Of a stretch of DNA of 64,000 nt, positions 12,194 to 26,410 are shown in pieces. Origin of the DNA: Terfezia claveryi (Eukaryota > Ascomycota > Pezizomycetes > Pezizales > Pezizaceae); the NCBI GenBank assembly GCA_015179025.1, contig WHUX01000022.1, positions 248,001-312,000 on the forward strand, in the 5' to 3' direction. The notes beneath the pieces are model-generated. The model worked only from the letters and a program-made list of their open reading frames with translations, searched no databases and was not told where the DNA came from. How positions within the stretch are numbered: position 1 is the first letter of the stretch; every line of letters starts with the position of its first letter. The translations under genes were made by a program, and so were the position numbers.

Positions 12194-12960
12194 ATGACCC
12201 ACCTCCCCGGTGGACCCCAAAACCTACCACAACCACCCCCTCCGCCCCGGTGGACCCGTATTCCCTCGTCCCTCCGCCTCCCCCTGCGCCTCCTCCTCTG
12301 GACTCCCGCCCTAATCTTCGTAACCGACCACGTCCTCTCTCTCGCTTGGGTCCGGGGGCGCTCCATGTCGCCCACCCTCTCACCGCAGCACACCCACCCC
12401 ACAACCAACCGCGACTGCGTGCTAACCTGGAAATGGCGTGTCCGAGAACACAATCCCCCGCTCTGCAGAGGGGAGGTTATTGTCTTCCGGCTTCCAAGTG
12501 ATCCGGAGAAGGGTGTGGTGAAAAGGGTAGTGGGGGTAGAGGGGGACTTGGTGAGGTTGAGGAGGAATGCGAGGGTATTGGATGGATTGGAGAGGGATGG
12601 GATGGGAGGAGGTGGATTTGCGAGGGCGGTAGAGGGGGTGGTTGAGGTGCCAAAGGGGCATTTGTGGGTGGAGGGGGATGAGGGTTTTCATAGTAGGGAT
12701 AGTAATGATTATGGGCCGGTTAGATCAATCCTCTCCTCACTTCTCCGGACGGTGAGGGCTAATTCGTGAGTGTTTTTTTTGGGGGGTGGTAGATACCTAA
12801 AGGCCTTGTCACGGCAAGAGTCAAGTATATTGTGTGGCCACCGAGTCGGGTTGGGAGGGTGGATGATACTCCGATCGAGGCGCGAGGGGGAAGGAGGGCG
12901 GTTGTGGTGAAGGCGGAAGAGAGGGGGTGGTATGGTTGGGGGGACTTGGTTGTTTTTTGA
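12194..12960 (+). CDS. IMP2: Mitochondrial inner membrane protease subunit 2
   Basis: Signal-peptidase family S26. Two exons, 12194-12718 and 12793-12960, 230 residues. The intron (74 nt) has an unusual donor GTTAGA, but splicing restores the family sequence DSNDYGP-IPKGLVTARV. A hydrophobic segment (LPLRLLLWTPALIFV, about residues 29-43) anchors the protein in the inner membrane. The catalytic Ser lies in GRSMSPT and the catalytic Lys in VKRVVGVEGD. The box near the C-terminus, IVWPPSRVGR, is typical of Imp2. The enzyme removes inner-membrane sorting signals from intermembrane-space proteins, working with Imp1 and Som1. The region after the catalytic Lys carries a Gly-rich insert. The gene is divergent from the lectin. 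Confidence 0.9.
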
Positions 12961-13840
12961 AATTATATTGGGCCTGGAGTTGTATTTGTACTTTGTAACC
13001 TGATTTGGGAAATGGAGTTTGTGGAGCTGCTTTAACAGTTTTTGCTTATTTTGTGGGTAACATTATCAGGAGACATGGAGTTAGAAAATGGGAGGTGCGA
13101 TTGCATACACATTGGCGTTGAGAAATATCTTCAGACGGATACATTTACATTCCCGACATTTTCTCTTTGCGGGCTGCCCAAGTACTATTAACTTCTAACA
13201 TAGTTTCCGAGCGATGAGATAGCCAGGCCACTATATACCATGTGTCTTATCAGATCCTTCCATCTATCAAACGTCTTGGCAGCAGACTGTTTGAGGAGAA
13301 AAGGGGGGGGGGCGGGGTGGAGGGGGTAGTTAAACAAAACTAGACCTAGCCCTAACAAAAAAACCTTTACAAATCCAAGCTACAACTCAAAGCTCTTCCC
13401 TAGGCTCCGGTTTTTTAGTACCTACCCTGAAACCATCATACCTATTATTTTATCCTGTTGGCTTCGGCGCAAGCCAGACTAACAGACACACCACAATTTC
13501 TCTTCCCTGACCCCACCCTCAGGCTTATGCATAGTGTATTTGTAGGTAGCTTTTTATATTACACATTTCCCCTCGCCTTTCCTACATTCAAAGTGGGGGA
13601 GTAGAGTTACCCTGAACAAACTCCAGGATACCAACCGGAAAAAAAAAATAAAATAAAATAAAAACTCCTGAACTTAATTCTATCAAACTCAGTAATCTGA
13701 TTCTTCCATCAACTTACTAGCTCTTTTGATAGTTGCGATAAACTATAAACCCCGCCCCCCCACTAGGGTTATCTATCAAGCCCTAATCTATTAGCCCTAC
13801 TTAGCCTCAATGACCAATTTCCAACAAAGGAAGGTATAAG
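12961..13840. other. Intergenic, low complexity
   Basis: No gene seen. Contains G- and A-rich runs (about 13310, 13640), two TACCCTGAA motifs (about 13427 and 13608) and a degenerate AGCCAGACTAA motif near 13485. Confidence 0.5.
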
Positions 13841-14466
13841 TAGCAGAAATTCACCCCAGCTCCCGAGGTATACGAGTACTGAGTGTATATATATATATAT
13901 ACGGAGGCTCACACCAAAAGTCTTTTCCCCTTTCCTTTTTGGGAATCTTGCATATGCAAGCCTATGCACTGTATGCAACTTGGCATTAAAATGGGTTCTA
14001 ATGACAAGCCATGTAACGATTCATTTTACCTTTACTTGTTCCTCGCCTCTAGAGCCGGCTCGCCTTAGAGCTTCTTTGGGTGCAGAACGTCTTAATTGTC
14101 CTATATTGCCGTATGCAGCGTATGCCAAGGCTGCTTCATTGATGCCAAGCCTGAGCGGATGTGCTTGGCGTATGCATCACCAATGCAGCAGCCTTGGTAC
14201 ACTCCGCCAGCGCATTATGGACGTCATAAGCCATTTAGGTACTGTATATTCAAGGTAGTCTGGCTATATTCAGGGCAGGGCACAGGCAACAGCAGATTAA
14301 GGCAATAGTAAAGGTAAAACTCATCACTAATTGCCATTGCCACCCGTTTTGGAGCTGAATAATGCCAAGTTGCATGTCGTGCATAGTCTTGCATATGCAG
14401 GATTCCCAAAAAGGAAAGGGGAAAAGACTTTTGGTTGTGAGCCTCCGTAAAATAGCAGAAATTCAC
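13841..14466. mobile_element. Foldback/MITE-like element with ~90-bp terminal inverted repeats
   Basis: Inverted repeats at 13901-13988 and 14360-14449 share ACGGAGGCTCACA, CCAAAAGTCTTTTCCCC, TTTCCTTTTTGGGAATC and ATGCAACTTGGCATTA with few mismatches. The interior carries a further hairpin (CCAAGGCTGCTTCATTG at about 14127 against its complement near 14190). A 14-bp direct repeat TAGCAGAAATTCAC brackets the element at 13841-13854 and 14453-14466. On the left, about 46 bp including a TA microsatellite lies between that repeat and the inverted repeat. There is no transposase frame, so this is a non-autonomous element. Confidence 0.75.
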
Positions 14467-14736
14467 AGTAGCCCTAAACTATGACCGCTTCTACAAATAT
14501 ATGATGAGCAAAATACCAAAACTGACAACTTGAATTATTATACTACATACGTTGCTTAGCAATAAAACTATTGCTCCCCACCTGTTATGAACTGTATTCA
14601 AACTGCAAAGCTATCTACGGCTGCCAGATATAAAACCCCCTTACACTGAATGTTTATGCCCCACCACAATGCATGCATAAACATCCCGCACTCAAATAAA
14701 CACAACCCAACAACAGCTAAAACTGGTAATACCCAA
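14467..14736. other. 3' flank of the CAP gene
   Basis: AT-rich sequence downstream of the cyclase-associated protein stop codon; likely its 3' untranslated region and termin­ation zone. No gene seen. Confidence 0.4.
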
Positions 14737-16438
14737 TCACCCCGCATGCTCTACAATCTCACTAACCAACTGCCCATTCTTGATTGTATGCTTCAACTGC
14801 TCCGGCACCGGTCTCTCCGCGTAATCCCCCTCCTCCCCTGCCTCCGCCACAAACACATTCAAGCCCGACGTCTTGCTTGTAAAAATCTCTACATCCAAGC
14901 TCTCCTTGCTAATATACGCAACCCCTCCATCACATCCATCCACCAAGATAGTCGGAATCTTATGTATGACCTGTACCGCAAAACCCGTCGACTTGATAAC
15001 ATCAATACTCGACACAAGACTCTCCGCGACGAGCGAAGTTTTCGCACACTCGCTAATCGTAATCGCATTACATTTCCCCTTGACCTGGATCACCACATTC
15101 TTACAGTGGTAGATGATAATTGAATGGTGAATTTCCACATCGGGGATGATGATGTTGTGGTCGTTTTCGTAGTTTGCCACGAGCCATTTATTCCCATCGA
15201 GTTCCATCTTTGGGGGTTTCTTGGACTTCATGTGCGCGGGTTTACGGACTGGAGGGGGGGCGGGAGATTTACCTCGGACGGCGACCTTGTCCGGGACCAG
15301 GGACGAGGCGCGGAGTTCAGGGTTTTTGTGCGTCATTTGGCTTTTGTCGACTTTCTTAAGGCGGGAGGTGACAGAGGAGCCTTGGTTAATTTCGGCAAAA
15401 ACGGCATCGGCGCCGGATGCGGGTGCAGTGCTGCCACCGTCGAGTTGTGGTGGCGGCCCTGGTGGCGGCGGTGGAGGAGGCGGCGGTGGAGGAGGGATAA
15501 CGGCTCCAGCGGCGGGAGCAGCGGGTAAGGAGGCCAATGCGTCTTTAGCGTCAACGCCGTCCTTCTCGTTCCAGGTCACTCCATGAAGATGGTGCTTCTT
15601 GACGTACGCCTGGAGAGTTTTGAGAATGCCAAAGAAGGATTGTATCCATTCTACGTGCTTCTTGTCCCTTTATAGCGATGTAGTCAGTACAAACTCACTG
15701 ATGACGGGAGGGGGAGTGAGAATACTTGTTCTTGTATTCGCTCATAACTCGGTTCCCCCAGTACTGGGCAGATTCGAGCATACCCTTAACATGCTCTGTT
15801 GGTTCCGGGGAACCTACCCATACGAGAGCAAGAATACCTTCGCTCACGGCAGAGAGGTGGTCATAGTATGGAGAGCCCTTCACCTGGTTTTCCCTCATCT
15901 CGGAGACGGCAGTCACCTCCTTCTGCATTCCGGTGTTGAGCTCGAGGAGGAGGTTGGACGAGGCGGTGGGCTTCTTGGCCTTGGTGGTGATCAGGAGAAA
16001 CTTTCGCTGCTCTGTGAAGCATCTCTCGACGATTTTGCTCTGAAAAAGAGGTAAGCCCCTGGATAGCTATAACTTGGGGAGGTAAGAAGAGTCTACCTGC
16101 TCTTCGACTATGCCACCAATCTCATTGCTCAATTCGTTGTACTTCTTGACCTCGTTGTTGATCAAGGCGTCAAAGTCCTGCAAAACCGGGGGGTCTTGAA
16201 CCACTACAGGTGCAGCCTGGAAGGAGGTCGTGCTTCCTGCTGTGGCTAACGCTGGTATAGACGCAGCAATGGATGGGCCAGTTCCACTAGGAATCGAGGC
16301 GAGGTCCTCCAGACGGGATGTCGCTGCCTCCAGCCTAGAACGGTCGTTAGTACTGGCCGTTCGCAACGTTGGCCTCAGAGCTGCCACTTACCGTTTGATC
16401 AGCGTTGTTAGATTATACATCTGTGGGTTGGCCGCCAT
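14737..16438 (-). CDS. srv2: Adenylyl cyclase-associated protein (CAP/Srv2)
   Basis: Four exons (16438-16392, 16334-16097, 16039-15726, 15667-14737), 509 residues. The N-terminus MAANPQMYNLTTLIKRLEAA begins the heptad region (LEAATSRLEDLAS) used for cyclase binding and oligomerisation. The helical CAP-N domain follows to about residue 215 (for example SPYYDHLSAVSEGILALVWV, EYKNKDKKHVEW). Residues about 257-272 are a poly-proline run that binds profilin and SH3 proteins. A WH2-like basic stretch precedes the C-terminal beta-helix CARP domain (about 352-509: GNKWLVANYEN, HHSIIIYHCKNVVIQVKGK). CAP recycles actin monomers from cofilin and links actin to Ras/cAMP signalling. It is divergent from MCM3 across 365 bp. 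The three introns are 57-58 nt, and their phases join cleanly. Confidence 0.95.
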
Positions 16439-16803
16439 GATGATAGCTGCTTATCCTTGGAAGATATAAGGGGAGGAGGGAGGGAAAGCGGGGGAGAGTC
16501 GAAGTATCAAGGGGGAAACGTCTCACTCCCCACCAGAGCTGTAGTAATTAGTTAGAGATGGGCCCTGTCGCTTAAGCACGCTCAGCCTTGGCACCGGCAC
16601 TGCGTTTGCTTGGAATCTGAAACGAAATAAAATACGCTTGGCGGGCAGGTTCAATTAAGGGCCCAATTGGGCACGCGTTTTCCCTCTCGATTTCCAGTAC
16701 CCCCCTGCTCTGTTCCCCCACGCACGCAGCAGCTCCTCAGTGACCAATTCCCATACATTACTTATTTACTTCTGTTTGATTCTCAGTTAATTGCCATCCC
16801 ACC
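16439..16803. promoter_or_regulatory. Shared CAP/MCM3 divergent promoter with MluI box
   Basis: A 365-bp region between two start codons. ACGCGT, the MBF-bound MluI cell-cycle box, lies at 16673-16678, about 126 bp upstream of the MCM3 ATG. One hexamer alone could be chance; its position before a G1/S gene makes it plausible. Confidence 0.5.
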
Positions 16804-19546
<2,743 letters not shown>

Positions 19547-19724
19547 GCTGGGAGAGTGGATGTGTGATGTATGTGGGATGGAGGCCTGAGTAAATTACTA
19601 GTTGTTTTCATGAGAATTGAAATGGAAATAATGAGTTAGATTAGATACCTTGTTATATTAGTTTTTTTTTTTTTTTTTTGTGCAAGATACGGAGTAAAGT
19701 AAGATCGGACTACATTAGTTTGCC

Positions 19725-19755
19725 TAGTCTGGTTGGCACAAGCCCCTCGAAAGAG
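19725..19755 (+). repeat. Micro-insertion (~31 bp) with 8-bp duplication
   Basis: TAGTCTGGTTGGCACAAGCC followed by CCTCGAAAGAG. It is flanked by AGTTTGCC at 19717-19724 and 19756-19763. Confidence 0.7.
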
Positions 19756-20506
19756 AGTTTGCCCAGACTCCAGAGGGAAAGGTAGGGGAATTACCCTGAA
19801 CTTCAAGTTGCAGAAATGTAAATTTCTTTTAGAAGGGATGGGGGATGAAATGAAGGTGGGAAGTATAGTCTGGTTGTCAGCCTGGAAGGGGAAAGTGATA
19901 GTATACTGGTATAAGCAGAGATTCCCAATGGGGAAAGTGATGCTTCAGTATTCAGCGTGATTCATTCAGAAGTATTGGTAAGATTGTAAAGGATACAGCG
20001 ATTTATAACGTTACTAATCGAAAACTTTCGAATTCCTTATATCTTGACAGTTTTGACATAGCTTTAAAATAATTTACCAGAGCTTTGTACACTGAAAAAT
20101 TGAAGTTATGAATGGTTAAGATACTGCTCTCACCAAGCACTTATAGTCCTCTATATACGGGCGTAGTACGGCCCCAGCTTGAATGTAAGCAGCGCGGTTA
20201 GGTAGCGTAAATCAAGGAAATTTAGTTAATTCTCAAATTTGCTCATTTAAGCAGTGAGTGGCTCCATTTGATTTGATAGCATACCGTTATGCTGTATTGT
20301 AGGGTGCTTCTCCAGAAGCTGTTTTAGCATGAATATTGATGCTCGATTAAAAGGCCTCGTCGTGCCCGCGTTGATATTCGCCCTATAAGGGGTTTTAAGA
20401 GGGGTATTGGGTACTGGGTGGTTTGGCGTAATCATCACGAAATATGGTTGGAGACGCTACTACGGGGATATTATAGGTGGAGGCTAAAGTACGCTACTGG
20501 GTTGTT

Positions 20507-20521
20507 TAGTCTGGTTGGCAC
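20507..20521 (+). repeat. Micro-insertion (15 bp), short duplication
   Basis: Exact TAGTCTGGTTGGCAC. Taking its first T as shared, GTTGTTT flanks both sides (20501-20507 and 20522-20528). Confidence 0.6.
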
Positions 20522-22656
20522 GTTGTTTGAGGGTAAACCGTCCCAACGTAGCTAGGCAAAATCTTCACTTGACATAAGTCTCATGTCCTTACTCATAAGT
20601 TGGGGGTCACAAAATTCAAAAAAGTAGATCAAGGAAATGAGAGCTCTTACTTTTTTGCTTCCTCTATTGAGGAGCAGGGCCGTATTTTCACGATATTATA
20701 TATCTTAGCTGGTAACACTTTACAGTATAGTGCTTCTATTCCTGGAAATTGCTCTGAGGGAGATAGTGAGGGCTGATACTTTGCTTGTGTTTTTGTAGAG
20801 GGGTTTTAGGTTTCTCAGCTCATAGCTGAATAAACTTAACTCGGCTAATTGATAAGCAACCCACGATCACTGTCCTCCGTAACCACCAACATGGTCGAAC
20901 GGTAAGATCAGTTGCATGTGAAGCCTCCCACACCGAAAGGTTGCGAGACGAAGTCTTTTGTCTGGTGCTCGACTTTTTTTTTTCCCCATCCCCATACAGA
21001 CAGACAGGCAGGCAGTAGTAGCAACCAATTATCACCATCATGCTCTTCTTGGAGGCATGCGGCAGCATCTCACGGGGGAATGCCTATCAAACTAGCTGAA
21101 GGCGGTGCTTCATACTTGGGTCTTTCATACATTAAGTATCAAAGTGCCTGTCTACTGCCACTAGGCCCTACATATATGTTGCTGGATCCCTTATACCTCC
21201 TTAGCTCCGGCTACAGAGACCTCTGCCGCGAATGGCACCGGTTAGAATTAGTTTTAGCCTCATGTGACTATGCAATGTGGAATAATTACTAGCTGGCTGA
21301 TTTCCTAGTTTCTAATCATCAATTCTACCGTATTTCCAAATGTACTGAAATAACTATTTCTCCTAGGAAGTTATAGTGCCCGTGATGAATCCTCTACAGC
21401 GGGATTACGGTGCCGTAGCAAGGACATATTAAACCTGCTAATACTGGGCTGGAGCTGGAGAATATTCATTTTGCAAAGCCAGAAGTTAGATAGGTAATTT
21501 CGAGAATGGGATATACTGTAATGTATTCCCCGTTACCCTGAATCCTATTCTACGAACTCTCCGTTTTCTATGGTACAACTGTAATTGGAGACCCTGATAG
21601 TCTTTTGTACTTTTAAACTTTAACCCCACTATACCTTGATTAAGGGTTGTATTTGTTCTCTACGGCTTTGGTCGAGCTGCTAGCTGACCTATCTAACTAT
21701 CATCCCAATGTATATTCTGTTGATTTCTTTCGTTGGATGCGAGTTTGTATGACTACATCTATAAATATTTGGCAATGATTTGAGCGCAGGGCTTCAATCC
21801 ATACTTCTATACTATGTATCTCTATTCTTCCTATCAAGTGTTGGTCCCGGAACCAGCTTACTATAATGTGTCGCCAGTTCTTCATCGAAGGCGTTGGGCT
21901 CCACTGTTTGAGTTCGGCTTGTCTGCTCTATTGTATGCCCTTTTGCCACCTAGTGGTATATACGTTGTTGGGCCGTTGCGTTATTCAGGGCCATTTTGGA
22001 ATGGCCTCGGCAGGTCCGGAATTGCCAGGCATGCAACGCTGTCCACTGAGCTTGAAGGTTTGTGCCCGTTCATATCAAGTTTCTCCACAAGCGTTGAGTC
22101 CGTTGTTAACTCTGTTCGTATTATTTTCAGCAGAAGGTATTATAACTATCAACCAAATGCTCTCAGTCTCGGAGTTACCCTGAACTCTTCAACCTCCAGT
22201 TTTTAAGAAACTATAATAGATCACGGTCAGTCAACCTCTAGATCCTGTGTAGAGAAAAGTGCGGGAAGGGAATCGGTCTTGAAAACCTTTGTCAACCAGT
22301 ACAGTACAGTTACATGTCAGCAAACAGCATAATGTTATAAGAAAGAACGAGGGTAGACGTAAAGTTGCCTATACATAGTTTTTTTTCCCTACCTTATTTG
22401 CGCAAGAAAAACCGAAAGAGAAAGTAATTAAGAAAATAAAGAAAAAAAAAATGCAACGCAATATTGTCCTAGAGCATGTTTCAATGTAAAATTCTAATTC
22501 CCTGGCCCAAATCAGTTCATAGTTCAGTCTGTGAGACACTTCGAGGCTGTATCAGCCAAATAGTCAATAGAAACAAAAATGAATTGCGGTAGGGGAATTG
22601 AAGTATACCTTTCTCAGGGGGTAACACCCATTCCGGCCTTGTTAATACAATATTGG

Positions 22657-22671
22657 TAGTCTGGTTGGCAC
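22657..22671 (+). repeat. Micro-insertion (exactly 15 bp) with perfect 9-bp duplication
   Basis: TAGTCTGGTTGGCAC sits between perfect copies of CAATATTGG at 22648-22656 and 22672-22680. This is the cleanest example of the family. Confidence 0.85.
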
Positions 22672-24480
22672 CAATATTGGGATGTTTGAGATTGAGCTTA
22701 ACATCTCCTGGCTTGAAATCAACCCCTTCACCTGTCCCAAGTTGGTGTTATATACCTATAGTGGCATTGACACCGAAGATTGGGTAAATCCCCCAGAGGG
22801 AGTTGGCCGTGGGGAGCCACCTGAAGATAATGGGAAGCTGGCTCCCGATCGAGGCTTATGATTTCGACAGAGGAAGAAAGAGGGTAGATTTGCACAGTGA
22901 CCGGTAATGGTTTTCATTGTGATGGCTTATCATGTCTCTCTTACCTTGTTTGGAATTTCGCATTGGTTCGAGTTGTGTGAGTTGATAGTTCCGTGGGCGT
23001 ACCGAGTCTATTAAGATGAGGGAAGGGGGCCGTCTCAAAGCCAAAGGCTCCATAGACTTCAAAAGAAAAAAAAAGAACAAAGATCTCCATCGTGAGGTGC
23101 TGGATTGTCCTCGTGCTTTCTTCCTTCATCGCTTAGAGCATCATTGCTTCCCAATTCTCTCGATGTGAGGTCGGGGTTGAACCGTGGTTGTCCCCATCTT
23201 CCGAGCTAGCCGGGGATCGTTACACTTCTTTGCTTTCTCGGTGGCACGGTGCGGAAAAGCATAACCCTTCCTTCCCTTGGTCCCTTCTTGAGATTTGACT
23301 AAGTATCCCGTGCATTGGCAGCAAGCTCCCCCACTCTCCACCTCGTCCGTGAACTACAGTGAGGGTTTAACTACAGCGAGGGTTAATCCTCCTTCATCCA
23401 TCTTTTTCCCCTAATAGCCGCTTCATGCACGCCTTCTCCCGACTCATCCTATTCCATAATGCCTTGAGGGAGAAGTACCCTTTGTCAACCAGGGCATACA
23501 ACTATTAGCCTAATGTGACTGAGTATACTGGCCAGAGTACAGAAATTAGCTTCGTATCTGTCCCAAGCCTTCTACAGTCGGCTGCCCTCCTGCCTCCCGT
23601 CTCTTATTCACTTGGCTAATACCAGTTCAGAGCATATATAACGTCATTATTCAGCTGATAATACTGGCCAATCTACTGCATGCCACCCTTGCCCGAATCA
23701 TTGTCGATCCGCTCTCTTGCAGGACATCGTATCAGTTCTAGGTTGTTGATGGGAAGCATGCGGCCTAGCTCAACATGCAGCTGAATAAACCGTGGACACT
23801 GATAATCAGATCGTATTGCAAAAGTAAGTCAAGAATGCAGTCAGATACCTCTGAGTATGTATAGACAGAAAAAACGTGTTTGGAAGTAGGGAATGTGGCC
23901 CAATCTAAGACGTATTGCACAGATTGAAGTTATACTTCTCTACAAACGATATCAATATCCGGCAGGAAGTTTGGGCTCGCTTCAGAGCACTTATTAGTGC
24001 ATTCAATTCCCCATGATGTGGTAGGGACGGTGCTCTGCAATGATCACTTTAGCCATTGTGAGCCCGGAAAAGTATCTCTTTCACGAAGGACAGATACTTC
24101 AATATACGATTTCAATCAGAAATGGAGTATACAACTGTATACAACTGCCATAGCTTTTTCTATCTCTCGCATTTTTCGATGGCTCTATTAGAGAGAGAGC
24201 AGGCATCATCAATGATGTACGAGTTAACGCACCTTGAGATGATACACTTCTGAAGACTGAACACCATGCATACAAGTATGAGGATATTTGGAGATTAAAT
24301 AACACAAGAGCTTTAAACAATGCCCAATCCTACGTTTTTTTTATGCTAAGATCTGTACCTTGCATCAGCAACTTACGACTACAGCATCTTACATGTGGGT
24401 GGTGGATGTTGGACATTTTAGAATATTTTGGTTTATTCGGTAGGTAATTTGGTTTCTTTCTGGTGTTTGATACACACCAA

Positions 24481-24928
24481 CTCAGCTCATCCTCGGCATA
24501 GCTGAACTTTACGGCCTCTACCGCAACCGACACCCAGCCGCACCAACAGTCCTGAGCCTATATCAGACATACCACCAAGCCTCCTGGCTCTGATTCCAAC
24601 CCTACTCCGCCCTCACGCACATAATACCATCGATATTCCGCTAGATGGTCTAGCACAATTAATCATTAACCCCAGTCAGAAACTGAGAGCAGACCGGGTG
24701 AAGGAGAGGGCTGTGAGGATGGTAGAGCAGGAGTGGCAGAAGGTGTGGGAGGGGGTGGTGAGGGAAAGGGAACTGAAGCAGAGGGAAGAACAGATGAATG
24801 AGAGGGTAGGGAGAGTGGCTACGAGAAGGAAAAGGAAAGCGCAGGAGGAGGAGGAGGAGGAGGAGGAGGAGGAGGAGGAGGAGGAGGAGGAGGAGGAGGA
24901 GGAGGTGAGTGTGAAAAGGGTAGTCTAG
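24481..24928 (+). pseudogene. Decayed or partial gene ending in a (GAG)n poly-Glu tract
   Basis: From about 24490 one frame reads LGIAELYGLYRNRHPAAPTV and onward to HQASWL, then stops. The next frame continues from LIPTLLRPHAHNTIDIPLDG through a basic, charged helix (RVKERAVRMVEQEWQKVW, RRKRKAQ) into about 20 Glu encoded by GAG repeats (24845-24903), ending at 24928. The amino-acid pattern is protein-like across the frame change, so this is probably a broken gene. The first half faintly recalls CENP-I/Mis6-type kinetochore proteins, but I would not rely on that. No start codon or upstream exon could be assigned. Confidence 0.4.
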
Positions 24929-26410
24929 ACTTAAGGTACGGTATTTTGAGGGAGGATTAGTTTAGAAATAACATCGTCATCTATTTAGGAGTGCGGAAGA
25001 CTAACGATGAGTCGGACAGTGATTTTAGGAAAGGTACACTGCTTGTATCATCTTTAGCTATTACCAGTAAATGAGTTTACAATACCATTTATGTTAGCCA
25101 TTGCTACTAGTTGTAGGTTTCTCCGGGTGTCTGTGACTCCAGCTGTGGGTGGGGCTACGTCAGGATTGCTTGACTTGTGAAATAAGGAATAATGGTACTT
25201 TTTTTGTACCAACAATAGAACCCTTCTGGGACTTTGTCAGCGGTGATTGGGTGCGTCTCGTACATTTTTAAGTGGATGTGACCGACTGAACTGCTCTCAG
25301 GTACGCGAAAAATAGGCTCATATGCAATAGCCATGTTAACTAGCACTGAGTGGTTTTAGGATAATTATATTTGTTGCGTATATGCAATTGAGTTTCTTGT
25401 TGTCAGTACCGAGTTTTTCGGCATGGTATGCACTGTTGTCACCACTAAAAAACTGCATTAGTTCTTCCCTACGCATTGTTCCGGTCAGAACCTATGATGT
25501 TAAAGGTAGATGAACAGTAGCATCAGGGTAACGCCGCGTCAGTCCCGCGACCCCTCTTACCTAAAGAGTTCATCCTCAACCTACAGAACTTCTCAACAAA
25601 AAAAAAAAAATGATAATCGCAAAAGCATTTCACCACCCTCAATGGGATTATGACAAGAAAGATCAGCTGCTAGCACGACAGCCCATTACTAGATATGTAT
25701 CCGTCTGGGATGAGAGAATGGAATATGGCGCCAACCCGCTCAGAAAGGGGCGATTTTGATTCCGCTTTTCCCATGAGTTAAGTAGCCTATGGTAGTTGCT
25801 GCGTTGTTTTGTAAGAAGTCAACTTTGATTTGAGAATCAGAAATTGGATTTATAACAAACACGCCATGCAACTACCCTCAACCTACCCACATATAGCGTA
25901 AACGAAAGGCTTCAAACTCGAGCTCACCATGGCCATATCAGAATAAAGGTAGACAAATAATCAACGTAAACCAAACCCATTACAATCTTCCCCTCATGCC
26001 ACCTCCAACGAGTAAGGTATGATGTACTACTAAGACATATACTGCATGCAGACACAAACATCAAAATACAATCCCTAGATACTAGAAGCAGCAACCGCCA
26101 TGCGAATTTCCCTCCCTATAAGCAAGAAAAAACAAGTTACAAAGAATAAAGTAAAGGTAAAAGTGAAGCCACAAAAGTAGAAAAGAAGATGTAACAACTC
26201 CCCAACATCCCAACACCACCGGCTTGTCCCCTACTTACTCACCCTCACACGCCATCCTCGCTATGTCCCCTCTCTCCCTCCCCAAGTAAATCACTACATA
26301 AGGATATAAGCAGGCCATCCCAATTCCGAAAAAAAAAAATCTCCCACAAAAAGTCAAAGCCAAGTCAAAGCTCTTAAGAAGCCCATCCTTCACTTCCCCA
26401 CCGTCTCACA
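24929..26410. other. Intergenic region downstream of stu1
   Basis: No gene recognised. Contains A-rich runs (about 25598 and 26328) and the 3' flank of stu1. Confidence 0.5.

Larger units (their letters stand above)
19547..24480. other. Long gene-poor, repeat-bearing intergenic region
   Basis: Just under 5 kb without a convincing gene. Contains a poly-T run (about 19661), three micro-insertions (19725, 20507, 22657), a degenerate copy at 19866, and TTACCCTGAA motifs at about 19789, 21533 and 22174. The short open frames (for example 21814-22206 and 20912-21292) show no domain. Confidence 0.55.

Noticed and set aside
24845..24903. Tandem (GAG)n as a CRISPR-like or regulatory array
   Set aside because: Simple trinucleotide repeat encoding Glu; no spacer structure. 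No CRISPR array is present anywhere in the window.
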